Source of the DNA: an uncultured Lachnospiraceae bacterium
GTDB taxonomy: Bacteria > Bacillota > Clostridia > Lachnospirales > Lachnospiraceae
Assembly (NCBI GenBank): GCA_910585205.1
Contig: CAJUCC010000087.1
Coordinates: forward strand, 1 to 16,294
Direction: 5' to 3'
Length of the DNA: 16,294 nucleotides
Every line of letters starts with the position of its first letter. Position 1 is the first letter of the stretch. The position numbers and the translations under genes were made by a program. Shown here one piece after another: positions 1-7,608 of the stretch. The notes under the pieces were generated by a model. That model made no database searches. It was not told the DNA's origin and was given only the letters and a program-made list of their open reading frames with translations.

Positions 1-1
1 A

Positions 2-121
2 TCTGGTTATCAGAACCCGATAGGTGTTGCGGATTGGCAGAATCAGCTCACGCAGTCTTTGCCAGAGGAGTTCCAGAGCAGTTTGCCTTCTATTGAAGAA
101 ATAGAAAAAGAATTAGAATAA
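2..121 (+). CDS. C-terminal end of an unidentified protein (5' truncated by window edge)
   Basis: An open frame enters from the left edge and ends at TAA 119-121, followed in frame by no further coding. The visible 39 residues are hydrophilic and end in an acidic, Glu/Lys-rich helix-like tail (IEEIEKELE). There is no recognisable motif, so no function is offered. The downstream 284 bases are AT-rich and show neither a convincing terminator nor another gene. That the frame is a real gene is inferred from the absence of stops and the typical charged C-terminus; it is short enough to be chance. Confidence 0.5.
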   Translation, partial: SGYQNPIGVADWQNQLTQSLPEEFQSSLPSIEEIEKELE

Positions 122-405
122 TAACAAAATTTACAGGAAAAGTGCAGCGACCGTTGCACAAATAGGATAACAGCCATGATGGGCGGTCAGTAGATTAAAT
201 CAATTCGGTTTAAGCTGCCGATTATTAAAAATAATTTAAGTATAGGTTTGGACAACGATAATCATGTTGAGACGGTATGCTTATTATCCGAGCAAAAAGC
301 AGCCCGGTATATAAAAAACAGAAAATCTCGGAAATAACAAAGTATCGAAAGCAAGGTGCCTCAAGAGCGGTGAAAAAGGAGGCAAGTACAGGAAAGGAGC
401 CACCC

Positions 406-991
406 ATGTCAGAAATCAAACTGTTTCAAGTTACGCCGCATGTACAGCATCGGCATTGATGAGAACAACAGTCCTGTTATATTTGAATATAAGAGAAGCT
501 CCAGTGAGAACGTAATCAATCAGGGATTGTTTTATCTGGATTGGCTGTTGGATCACAAAGCGGATTTCAAACTGCTTGTAATAGAAAAACTGGGCATGGA
601 AGTTGCGGAGCAGATCGACTGGTCCGTGCCCTGCCTGATCTGCGTTGCAAATGATTTTACCAGATATGACGTACATGCCGTAAATCAGATGCAGAGGAAT
701 ATCAAGCTCGTAAAATACCGTAAGTACGGGGATGATCTGGTGCCGAATCAGTTGAAGTTATATCTTGCCTATAAGAAGGTACAGAACATTTTCTGTATTG
801 AGATTTATAATAAACAGATTATTGTCAGGATGAAGCTGCAACCGGATACGGTTGATCTGGAAAAGGGCTTTACGAGGGATACGAGAGGAATCGGACATTA
901 CGGAACCGGTGAACTGGAAGTGTCGATCAAAAATGAAGCAGATTTCCAAAAGGCGAAACCGCTGATTGAGCGGGCCTATTATGAGGCGTAA
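406..991 (+). pseudogene. Decayed COG3586/DUF5655-type 'predicted transport protein' (nuclease-fold) gene with two internal deletions
   Basis: A proper start (ATG 406 with AGGAG at 395-399) encodes MSEIKLFQVTPHVQ, the usual N-terminus of this family. It then hits TGA at 457-459. The family sequence resumes in another frame from about 446 (SIGIDENNSPVIFEYKR) and runs to TAA 989-991. From memory, family members are about 300 residues; here about 45 residues are missing at the first junction (near 442-448), with a frame change. A second, in-frame block seems missing near 728-737, where the first-domain segment KYRKYGDD passes directly into DUF5655-like sequence (LKLYLAYKKVQNIFCIE, later GFTRDTRGIGHYGTGELEV). 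The first deletion removes the Asp-bearing GRID segment of the PD-(D/E)XK-like site and leaves only EYK. ATG 440 has no ribosome site, so a functional shortened product is unlikely. The family has no established biochemical role despite its name. Confidence 0.72.
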
Positions 992-1086
992 CAAGCACCG
1001 GCAATTTCTATACACGGAATATACATAACCATTGTCCCGGCTGCCTCTGACTATGCAAAAGACGGTATATTAACAGGAGACATACA

Positions 1087-1530
1087 ATGAAAACAGCAAT
1101 TTTATACGTATCGGTTCATCACGGTAACACCCGCAAAGTGGCAGCGGCGATGGCGCAAGCGTGTTCCGCAGAGCTGATCGACCTCACGGCGCAGGCGGCA
1201 GTGACGATCTCTGACTATGACAGAATCGGGCTTGCCTCCGGGTGCTTTTACGGCAATATGCATGAAACGCTTCGGCAGTTTGTGGAGAAAACGGATTTTC
1301 CGGCAGAGCAGGAGGTGTTTCTCGTCTGCACATGCGGCTGTGTGTATCGGGATTATACAAAGGCTGTAAAAAAGATGCTGCAGGAGAAAGGTGTGACGGT
1401 TTCCGCAAGCTTTCAGTGCAGAGGATTTGATACATTCGGCCCGTTTGGAAAAATCGGCGGCATTGCGAAAGGACACCCGAATGAGCGGGATCTGGAAAAG
1501 GCAACGGCGTTTATCAAAAGGATGCGCTAA
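1087..1530 (+). CDS. Flavodoxin family protein
   Basis: The protein has 147 residues, the size of a short-chain flavodoxin. It opens with a beta strand followed by an FMN phosphate-binding loop (SVHHGNTRKVA, residues 9-19). A second loop follows at about 52-58 (SGCFYGN), and the C-terminal part carries the GFDTFGPFGKIGG...GHPNERDLEKA pattern seen in the 'flavodoxin family protein' group that includes many clostridial proteins. It probably binds FMN and acts as a cytoplasmic one- or two-electron carrier; the partner is unknown. The start is supported by AGGAGA at 1075-1080. The gene stands alone on + and its stop overlaps the convergent minus-strand gene by four bases, leaving no room for a terminator between them. 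Confidence 0.85.
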   Translation: MKTAILYVSVHHGNTRKVAAAMAQACSAELIDLTAQAAVTISDYDRIGLASGCFYGNMHETLRQFVEKTDFPAEQEVFLVCTCGCVYRDYTKAVKKMLQEKGVTVSASFQCRGFDTFGPFGKIGGIAKGHPNERDLEKATAFIKRMR

Positions 1531-2306
1531 AATATCATCAAAAATCCGAGTATTTTTTCCGCCGGGGAAGTTTCGCCCAGATCGATTACGCCCCAGCGGG
1601 CACTGCTGCTGCCGAAGGCTTTCAGATTACCGTTTGGTGTAATATGCCATGTGCGCAGAGCATATTCCCGCATATCGCTGTCTGCCGCGGACGCGAGTTC
1701 TCTGGCCGCGTGGTCACAGTTATGCGTATACAGGCGGTACAGGGGCAGAGAGCGGTCACGGCCCAACTGCGCAAGCCGCTGCCTGCAGGAATCTTTTTGA
1801 CTGTCGTCTTTGGCGAAAACCCATTGAGTATACAGCGCTTCGAATTTTGCTTCCGCTGCCAGGTATGGCTCCGCGGCGGCCAGTACGGCGCGATACTCCT
1901 GTGCGGTGATCGGGCGGTACAGCGCCCGGTCGTAATTGTCCTGTAACTGGTCTCCTTCCAGATGCAGACTGCCGGTCTGCAGAAAAGCCGCGGTATCTTC
2001 CGCATCCATTGTTTCGATGCTCATCTTTCCGACACCGGACTGTCCCATGAGGCTTTCGCCCAGAGTTCTTTGCATACCGTTGAAACTGATTACGGTTCCG
2101 CGGCCTTCTTCGTCCTTCAGCATCAGAATCGTGTGTCCCAATCCCTTCATGCCGTCAGTATTGATGATATAGTACAGCATACAATCTCCCTGTGCGGGCG
2201 CTGCCGGCCGCGGTTTAAGGCACAGGGAAGCGCAGAGGCACAGATAAAGACCTGCAAGCAGCATGCCGCACTGTATAATTTTCTTTGGTTTGATCTGCCG
2301 CTTCAT
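1527..2306 (-). CDS. Membrane-anchored protein with possible permuted papain-like (NlpC/P60 superfamily) active site
   Basis: The protein has 259 residues. A basic N-terminus (KRQIKPKK) leads into one hydrophobic segment at about 11-30, suggesting an uncleaved signal anchor with the rest outside the cytoplasm. Two short blocks look catalytic: GLGHTILML with His58, and YTHNCDHAARELA with Cys197, followed by TPNGNLKAF. A His block followed by an Asn-Cys block is the order seen in permuted NlpC/P60-type folds such as DUF4105 and YiiX, so a cysteine hydrolase acting on envelope material is possible. This is motif inference, not family recognition. The gene follows the DNA glycosylase with an ATGA overlap, so the two are translated together. 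No terminator is seen; its stop overlaps the flavodoxin gene tail-to-tail. Confidence 0.75.
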   Translation of the reverse strand: MKRQIKPKKIIQCGMLLAGLYLCLCASLCLKPRPAAPAQGDCMLYYIINTDGMKGLGHTILMLKDEEGRGTVISFNGMQRTLGESLMGQSGVGKMSIETMDAEDTAAFLQTGSLHLEGDQLQDNYDRALYRPITAQEYRAVLAAAEPYLAAEAKFEALYTQWVFAKDDSQKDSCRQRLAQLGRDRSLPLYRLYTHNCDHAARELASAADSDMREYALRTWHITPNGNLKAFGSSSARWGVIDLGETSPAEKILGFLMIF

Positions 2307-3130
2307 CTGCCGCTTTGCTTCCTTTTCTGCTCTCTGATATGGTAAAAAATATATTGCTGCATAATCCCCGCCGTGTCCGCATAGCCGGGAAACGGATTAC
2401 GGCCGTCGTACTGCTCACGGATTGCTCTTGCGATCCAGGTATCGACCGGGGCAAGTGCCGTGCGGCCGTAGGCGAAAAGGCAGATACAATTGGCGACTTT
2501 GTCTCCGATTCCCCGGATCTTTTTCAGGTGTTCAAAGAGAAGCGTGTCGTTATAATCATAGCACGCCTGCAGGTCGATCTCCCCACTGCATACTTTGCAT
2601 ACCGCGTCCCGGATATACGGTGCCCGGTAGCCCAGACCGCATTGACGAAACGCTTCCTCCGAAACGGACCGCAGCGCATCGGGAGTCGGGAAAAGCCAGT
2701 GCGTTTCCCCGGCGGCGGATAATGTGCTGCCGTAGCGCTGCGCCAACAGTTCCACGCCGCTCTGGATCGCGGGGATACTTTTTCGCTGTGAGATAATGAA
2801 CGTCAGCAGGATTTCCCACGGATCCTGGCGGAGGATACGGATGCCGGTTCCGGATATGGCGGCGGCCAGAAGATAGCTGTCACTTTCATCAATGGAGGCG
2901 CGTATGTACCGGTAATTTCGGTTGAGATCAAAATAGTCATGCCAGAAATCACGCCAGTCTTCCGGTGAACAACTGACGTCATAGGTATCGATGCCCGTCT
3001 GCCGGATTGAAAGGACCCGGTTTTTACAGAGAAACCGATAGGCCCCGTCATCAGAGCACCGGACCCGGAAACACTGTCCGCTGTCCGCAATCTTTTTCAG
3101 ATTAAAATCATCCTTGATCCGTACGTTCAA
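2303..3130 (-). CDS. OGG1-type 8-oxoguanine DNA glycosylase/AP lyase
   Basis: The protein has 275 residues with the domain order of OGG1-like enzymes. An N-terminal OGG_N-like beta domain (residues ~1-100, beginning FNLKKIADSGQCFRV) is followed by the helix-hairpin-helix GPD domain. The hairpin reads IRGIGDKVANCICLF with catalytic Lys211, and the conserved Asp lies in APVDTWI at Asp230, matching Lys249 and Asp268 of human OGG1. The enzyme should excise 8-oxoguanine opposite cytosine and nick the abasic site in base-excision repair. The start is a TTG codon (3128-3130) preceded by AAAGGAGAAGG; this gives the N-terminus expected for the family. It is the first gene of a two-gene operon with the membrane-anchored protein. 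The gene symbol is left empty because bacterial naming varies. Confidence 0.93.
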   Translation of the reverse strand: MNVRIKDDFNLKKIADSGQCFRVRCSDDGAYRFLCKNRVLSIRQTGIDTYDVSCSPEDWRDFWHDYFDLNRNYRYIRASIDESDSYLLAAAISGTGIRILRQDPWEILLTFIISQRKSIPAIQSGVELLAQRYGSTLSAAGETHWLFPTPDALRSVSEEAFRQCGLGYRAPYIRDAVCKVCSGEIDLQACYDYNDTLLFEHLKKIRGIGDKVANCICLFAYGRTALAPVDTWIARAIREQYDGRNPFPGYADTAGIMQQYIFYHIREQKRKQSGR

Positions 3131-3220
3131 TTTCGGCCTTCTCCTTTGCAGATATGTTTGTTTCCGTCGGGAAACCGCATGTTGCTTATGAAAGAAATTA
3201 TACCAAATGCCGCACGCCTT

Positions 3221-3229
3221 TGCTATAAT
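3221..3229 (+). promoter_or_regulatory. Extended -10 promoter upstream of glutamine synthetase
   Basis: TGC followed by a consensus TATAAT (3224-3229) forms an extended -10 element. No good -35 lies 16-18 bases upstream, which extended -10 promoters tolerate. Transcription would begin near 3236 and give an untranslated leader of about 85 bases before ATG 3320. No GlnR-type TGTNA-N7-TNACA box was seen. Confidence 0.55.
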
Positions 3230-3319
3230 ATCTTTATGAACTGGCAGTATTTGTCATCCGGGCACCGCGAAGCGGGAGGGGAACAACGGGACCGGGAAAA
3301 AGAGAGAAGGAGAAGGGCT

Positions 3320-4750
3320 ATGGAAAAAAGCAAGGCGATTCTGAAACTGTGCGAGGAAAAGCAAATACGGATGATCGATTTTAAGATGACCGATATTGAC
3401 GGGCGGTGGCGGCACATCACCATTCCGGTGGAGCGGTTTGGCGAAGGGATTTTTACATACGGAATCGGGTTTGACGGTTCGAATTACGGGTATGCGCCGA
3501 TTGAAAAGAGCGATATGGTATTTCTGCCCGACCCGGATACCGCATATGTGGATCCGTTTGCGGAAGTGCCGACGCTGACAATGTGCGGCAATGTCTGCAC
3601 AATCGGCAAAGGGGAAAACCAACCGTTTGACCAGTATCCGAAAAATGTCAGTCTGCGGGCGGTGGATTATATGAAAGAGCGCGGGATTGCGGACCGAATG
3701 GTGATCGGGCCGGAGTTTGAATTTTATCTGTTTGACAGCGCCCGCTTCGAGGTGACGCCGCGTCAGTGCGGTTATCGGATAGACACCCGGCAGGCGGACT
3801 GGAACTGCAGTCTGGACACACCGGGGAATAACGGATATGAAGTGCCGGCAAAAGGCGGCTATCATGTGTCCGCGCCGCAGGACGTGGGTTATGATCTGCG
3901 CAGCCGCATGTGTATGATGATGGAGGACTGGGGCATTCAGGTAAAATACCATCATCATGAAGTCGGCGGCCCGGGCCAGATGGAGATTGAAGTGGAGCTG
4001 GCGGATATGCCCGTTATGGCTGACAATACAATGATTATTAAATATATTATCAAAAACATGGCTGCCCGGGAGGGAAAGACAGCGACCTTCCTGCCCAAGC
4101 CGGTTTATCAGGAGGCGGGAAGCGGCATGCATGTGCATATGCTCCTTTTGAAGGACGGCAAACCGCTTTTTTATGACGCCGACGGTTATTCCGGTCTGAG
4201 CAGAACCGCACATTATTTTATCGGTGGTCTGTTAAAACATATCGCATCGCTGTGCGCCTTTACCAATCCGTCCACGAATTCTTTTAAGCGTCTGGTGCCG
4301 GGATATGAAGCGCCGGTGACAATCGGCTATGCAACCTCCAATCGCAGCGCCGTAATCCGCATTCCGGCCTATGCCAAATCGCCGGAGACAAAGCGGTTTG
4401 AACTGCGCAACCCGGATGCTACGGCAAACCCGTATTACGCTTATGCGGCCATTCTGATGGCGGGGCTGGACGGAATCGAAAAGCAGATCGACCCTGCGGA
4501 GAACGGATGGGGGCCGTATGATTTTAACCTGTATTCTCTGTCGGGGGAAGAACAGAAAAAAATCAAAGGACTGCCGAAGTCACTCGGGGAGGCGCTGGAT
4601 GCGCTCGAGGCCGATCACGCTTATCTGACTAAGGGCGGTGTATTCCCGCAGCGTCTGATCGACGTGTGGATTGCACGCAAGCGCACAGAACTGAAAAAGC
4701 TGGAACAGATTCCGAATCCGGCAGAATTTAAGATGTACTACGATTTATAG
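3320..4750 (+). CDS. glnA: Type I glutamine synthetase, GSI-beta-like
   Basis: The enzyme joins ammonia to glutamate using ATP. ATG 3320 is chosen because AAGGAG (3307-3312) sits seven bases upstream; the frame is open 58 codons further but lacks a ribosome site there. The product has 476 residues. Landmarks are the beta-grasp loop with FDGSN (51-55), PEFEFY metal ligands (131-136), HHHEVGGPGQMEIE (211-224), GSGMHVHM (267-274), NPSTNSFKRLVPGYEAPV (317-333), SNRSAVIRIP (340-349) and RFELRNPDATANP (359-371). The length and the C-terminus (LTKGGVF, then NPAEFKMYYDL) resemble the GSI-beta subclass rather than the 443-residue Firmicute GSI-alpha enzyme. Tyr405 in FNLYSLSGEEQ aligns with the adenylylated Tyr of E. 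coli GlnA. No terminator separates it from the next gene 32 bases downstream. Confidence 0.95.
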   Translation: MEKSKAILKLCEEKQIRMIDFKMTDIDGRWRHITIPVERFGEGIFTYGIGFDGSNYGYAPIEKSDMVFLPDPDTAYVDPFAEVPTLTMCGNVCTIGKGENQPFDQYPKNVSLRAVDYMKERGIADRMVIGPEFEFYLFDSARFEVTPRQCGYRIDTRQADWNCSLDTPGNNGYEVPAKGGYHVSAPQDVGYDLRSRMCMMMEDWGIQVKYHHHEVGGPGQMEIEVELADMPVMADNTMIIKYIIKNMAAREGKTATFLPKPVYQEAGSGMHVHMLLLKDGKPLFYDADGYSGLSRTAHYFIGGLLKHIASLCAFTNPSTNSFKRLVPGYEAPVTIGYATSNRSAVIRIPAYAKSPETKRFELRNPDATANPYYAYAAILMAGLDGIEKQIDPAENGWGPYDFNLYSLSGEEQKKIKGLPKSLGEALDALEADHAYLTKGGVFPQRLIDVWIARKRTELKKLEQIPNPAEFKMYYDL

Positions 4751-4782
4751 GGATAAAAGAGGACTGCACAGGGGGAACACAT

Positions 4783-7608
4783 ATGAAGGACATAAGATGG
4801 CTGCATTTGTCGGATTTTCATACCGGCAAGGACAAATATGCACAGATTAAATTATTCCAATCCCTCCACCGGCATATGAAAGAAATGCGGGAGGCGGGAA
4901 TGGTGCCGGACATGATTCTGGTAACGGGAGATGTGGCGGACAAAGGCGCGAAGGCGCAGTATGCCATGTTTACCGATGAGTTTTTACTTCCGTTAGTGGA
5001 TGTCTATGAAGATATGCCGGGCATCTATATCGTGCCGGGCAACCACGACGTGGACCGGCAACAGTGCAGACTGGCAGCGGGGTCTTTATACGGCGTTCCC
5101 CACAACAATCCCGACTTTTTTGATACGGATGAAAACGGCCTTGCAGCCCGCCGGGAGATTTTTGATCGGTTTACGGGATTTCATAATAGCTTTCAGGGCG
5201 ATTTTTCTTTTTCGGTGGAGGAAATGTTTGCGCGCAAGGCATGTTTCTGTGACAAAAAAGAGATCAGGGGATGCAAGGTGGGCATTATCGGTGTCAACAC
5301 GGCCTGGCTGTCGGGTTCCGACGGGGACAAAGAGCAGTTGTCGCCGGGGAAATGGCCGCTGGAAGAAGCGCTGGAGTCGGTCAGCGACTGCCGTCTGAAG
5401 CTGGTGCTCGGGCATCATCCGATAAGCTGGCTGGAGCCGGGAGAGAAACGGCAGATCTCTGCGGCGCTGGCCCGCCATCAGGCGGTTTATCTGCATGGCC
5501 ATATGCATAAAAATACGGCCGATCTGACGCTGCCCACAGAGCATGGCTTTTTGTCGCTGCAGTCCGGCGCGGCGTTTCAGACCCGGGAAAACGAAGTGTA
5601 TTATAATTCCCTGTACTGGGGAATCTGTCACTGGGAAAGCGCTCCGGAGACGGTGACGGTTCTGCCGAGACGATGGTCGGGCGCGGACGGGGGATTTGTA
5701 TTGGACACGTTCGGAAATCTGCCGGAGGTATATCGCAAAGCGGGGACGGATCAATGGATTTTTCCGCTGCGGGTTTCGATCGGAACCGGCGGTGAAACGG
5801 TAAAGAAAAAAGAGGAGGTCGCGGAGGCGCCGGCAGGATGGGATTTGATTGACGAAACATTTATCCGAAGTTGTAAAGTGCCGGATAAGACGGATATTCT
5901 CAAATATTTTGACGGAAAAGAGCCATCGTATAACGATATATTCTCTTCTTATATTCCCGGACGGGAGATTGTTGCGGATTTACAGGAAGAATTTATAAAA
6001 TATAATGCCGATAATCAGACGAAATGTATCCTGCTGACCGGTGCGGGCGGAGAAGGGAAAACAACGGTCTTTTTGCAGGTCATCCGTGGACTGTGTGCGA
6101 AAAAGGGATGGAAGGCATTGATCCTGCGGCAGCCGGAAAAGGATACCCTTCTTCACGAGGAGCAGCTTTTGCGGTATACGAAAACCGGCGACTGGATTCT
6201 CGGCGTGGATAATTGCTTTCCGATCGGTGTAAAGTTATTCCGGCTGCTGAAACGGTTGAAACAGCGCAAGAGCCGGCACGTTCATCTGCTACTCTGCGCC
6301 AGAGACACGGATTGGATTAACAGCGAGGCGGATAATCAGCCCTGGAGTGAAGCGGCCAGCTTCAGCCGGCACCGTCTGCGCGGCATTCGTGAGAAGGATG
6401 CGGAAAAGATCGTAACGGCATGGAAGGAACTGGGGGACGAAGGGCTGGGAAGGCTGAAAGGGTTGAGTACGGAGGAAGCAAAGGAACGGCTGGTCCAGTC
6501 CTCCCGGAATGAGGAACGAAAAGGAGCCGGCGAAGGCGCATTGCTGGGCGCCATGCTGGCAACCCGCTACGGGGAAGAACTGCATAACCATGTGCGGGAA
6601 ATGCTGCGGCGGCTGCGGGAAATGCCGATGGAAAAGGGGCGGGATACGCTTTTGGATGCCTTTGTGTATATCGTGGCGATGCATTCGGAAAAACTGCACT
6701 TTTTGTCCAAACCGGTGATGGCGCAGCTATACCGTTGTAAAGATAAGGATGTCAAAAAGTATATTCTCGGACCGCTCGGAGACGAAGCCGCCAGCGCGGT
6801 CAGCGGCGATATGATTTATACCCGGCATGGCTCGATCGCGGAATCCGCGCGAAAAATACTGGATGAGGAATTTCACTACGATTTTGACGAAATCTTTATC
6901 GAACTGGCGGAGGCTGCGGTGGAAGCGAGCCAGAAAGGGGTATACATAGAGCGGCTCGGAGAATGGAAATTTATGTCCAATTATTTTGTGGATGCGAACA
7001 ACACACTGGCGGTAAAAATTGACAGAAAGATGTTGGATATGGATCGTTATGACCCGTATATTATCGTGCACCTGGCAAACCTGTACAGGAAACTGAAACA
7101 ACCCGACCGTGCGCTGCCGTTATTTCGCGATGTACAGTATGTGGTGGAACACCGGTCTTTTTTCTGCGAGTGGGCGCTGGCGGAGGCAAATGCGGGAAAC
7201 CGGGCGGCCAGCATCTGCCTTTCCGCGATTGCTTTGTCGGATCAGGCGGAGCGAAGGCCGATCGATATAGATAACGCGCATATCAATTTGCATTCCATCG
7301 CCCTGACGTTTTTGGAGCAATACCGTCTGTATGAAAATGAAACCTATTTTACGGCAATGACGGCCGCTCTGCTTCTCAAAGGAAAAATAGGACAATCTAA
7401 GAAAGAAAACAGACAGCTGTCCATGTCGGAGGAGGAGGCGCAGAAATGGAATACGTTAAGGAAACAGGAGATCAAACTGGAATATTGTCTGCGGCAGGGA
7501 ATCCTGACGGCGGAAGCCGACCGGGAAATTGATTTCTGGGAATGGGTGCCCGAAATTGCGGGACTGGAGTATAAAAAACTGCTTATGCTGGGAGGGATTT
7601 TTAAATGA
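4783..7608 (+). CDS. Calcineurin-like metallophosphoesterase fused to STAND-like P-loop NTPase with TPR-like C-terminus
   Basis: A 941-residue, soluble-looking multidomain protein with no signal peptide or membrane segment. Residues 1-300 are a calcineurin-type phosphoesterase with all metal motifs: DFH (11-13), GDVAD (49-53), GNHD (86-89), GHH (210-212) and GHMH (239-242). A linker (355-400) holds YFDGKEPSYNDI and leads to an NTPase domain with Walker A GAGGEGKTT (420-428), Walker B-like WILGVDNC (Asp476) and a sensor-like LLLCARDTDW (502-511). Helical and winged-helix-like sequence follows, with GALLGAMLATRYG (585-597) and TRHGSIAESA (680-689). About 757-790 is a TPR-like helical pair (LANLYRKLKQPDRALPLF). 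Such effector-NTPase-repeat layouts are known from STAND proteins, several of them antiviral; the substrate and role here are unknown. The start is supported by AGGGGGA at 4770-4776. GGAGG near its 3' end serves the coupled downstream gene. Confidence 0.9.
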   Translation: MKDIRWLHLSDFHTGKDKYAQIKLFQSLHRHMKEMREAGMVPDMILVTGDVADKGAKAQYAMFTDEFLLPLVDVYEDMPGIYIVPGNHDVDRQQCRLAAGSLYGVPHNNPDFFDTDENGLAARREIFDRFTGFHNSFQGDFSFSVEEMFARKACFCDKKEIRGCKVGIIGVNTAWLSGSDGDKEQLSPGKWPLEEALESVSDCRLKLVLGHHPISWLEPGEKRQISAALARHQAVYLHGHMHKNTADLTLPTEHGFLSLQSGAAFQTRENEVYYNSLYWGICHWESAPETVTVLPRRWSGADGGFVLDTFGNLPEVYRKAGTDQWIFPLRVSIGTGGETVKKKEEVAEAPAGWDLIDETFIRSCKVPDKTDILKYFDGKEPSYNDIFSSYIPGREIVADLQEEFIKYNADNQTKCILLTGAGGEGKTTVFLQVIRGLCAKKGWKALILRQPEKDTLLHEEQLLRYTKTGDWILGVDNCFPIGVKLFRLLKRLKQRKSRHVHLLLCARDTDWINSEADNQPWSEAASFSRHRLRGIREKDAEKIVTAWKELGDEGLGRLKGLSTEEAKERLVQSSRNEERKGAGEGALLGAMLATRYGEELHNHVREMLRRLREMPMEKGRDTLLDAFVYIVAMHSEKLHFLSKPVMAQLYRCKDKDVKKYILGPLGDEAASAVSGDMIYTRHGSIAESARKILDEEFHYDFDEIFIELAEAAVEASQKGVYIERLGEWKFMSNYFVDANNTLAVKIDRKMLDMDRYDPYIIVHLANLYRKLKQPDRALPLFRDVQYVVEHRSFFCEWALAEANAGNRAASICLSAIALSDQAERRPIDIDNAHINLHSIALTFLEQYRLYENETYFTAMTAALLLKGKIGQSKKENRQLSMSEEEAQKWNTLRKQEIKLEYCLRQGILTAEADREIDFWEWVPEIAGLEYKKLLMLGGIFK

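Noticed and set aside
225..245. ATTATTAAAAATAAT palindrome in the left spacer
   Set aside because: It is pure A/T, short and without a T-run or a convincing promoter beside it; chance is likely in AT-rich DNA.
277..459. 60-codon open frame beginning upstream of the COG3586 pseudogene
   Set aside because: Only its last part (from ATG 406, with AGGAG) matches the COG3586 N-terminus; the upstream residues have no ribosome site and no homology that I recognise.
3254..4213. 319-codon open frame opposite glutamine synthetase
   Set aside because: It overlaps conserved glnA motifs on the other strand and encodes an atypical His-rich product without a start signal.
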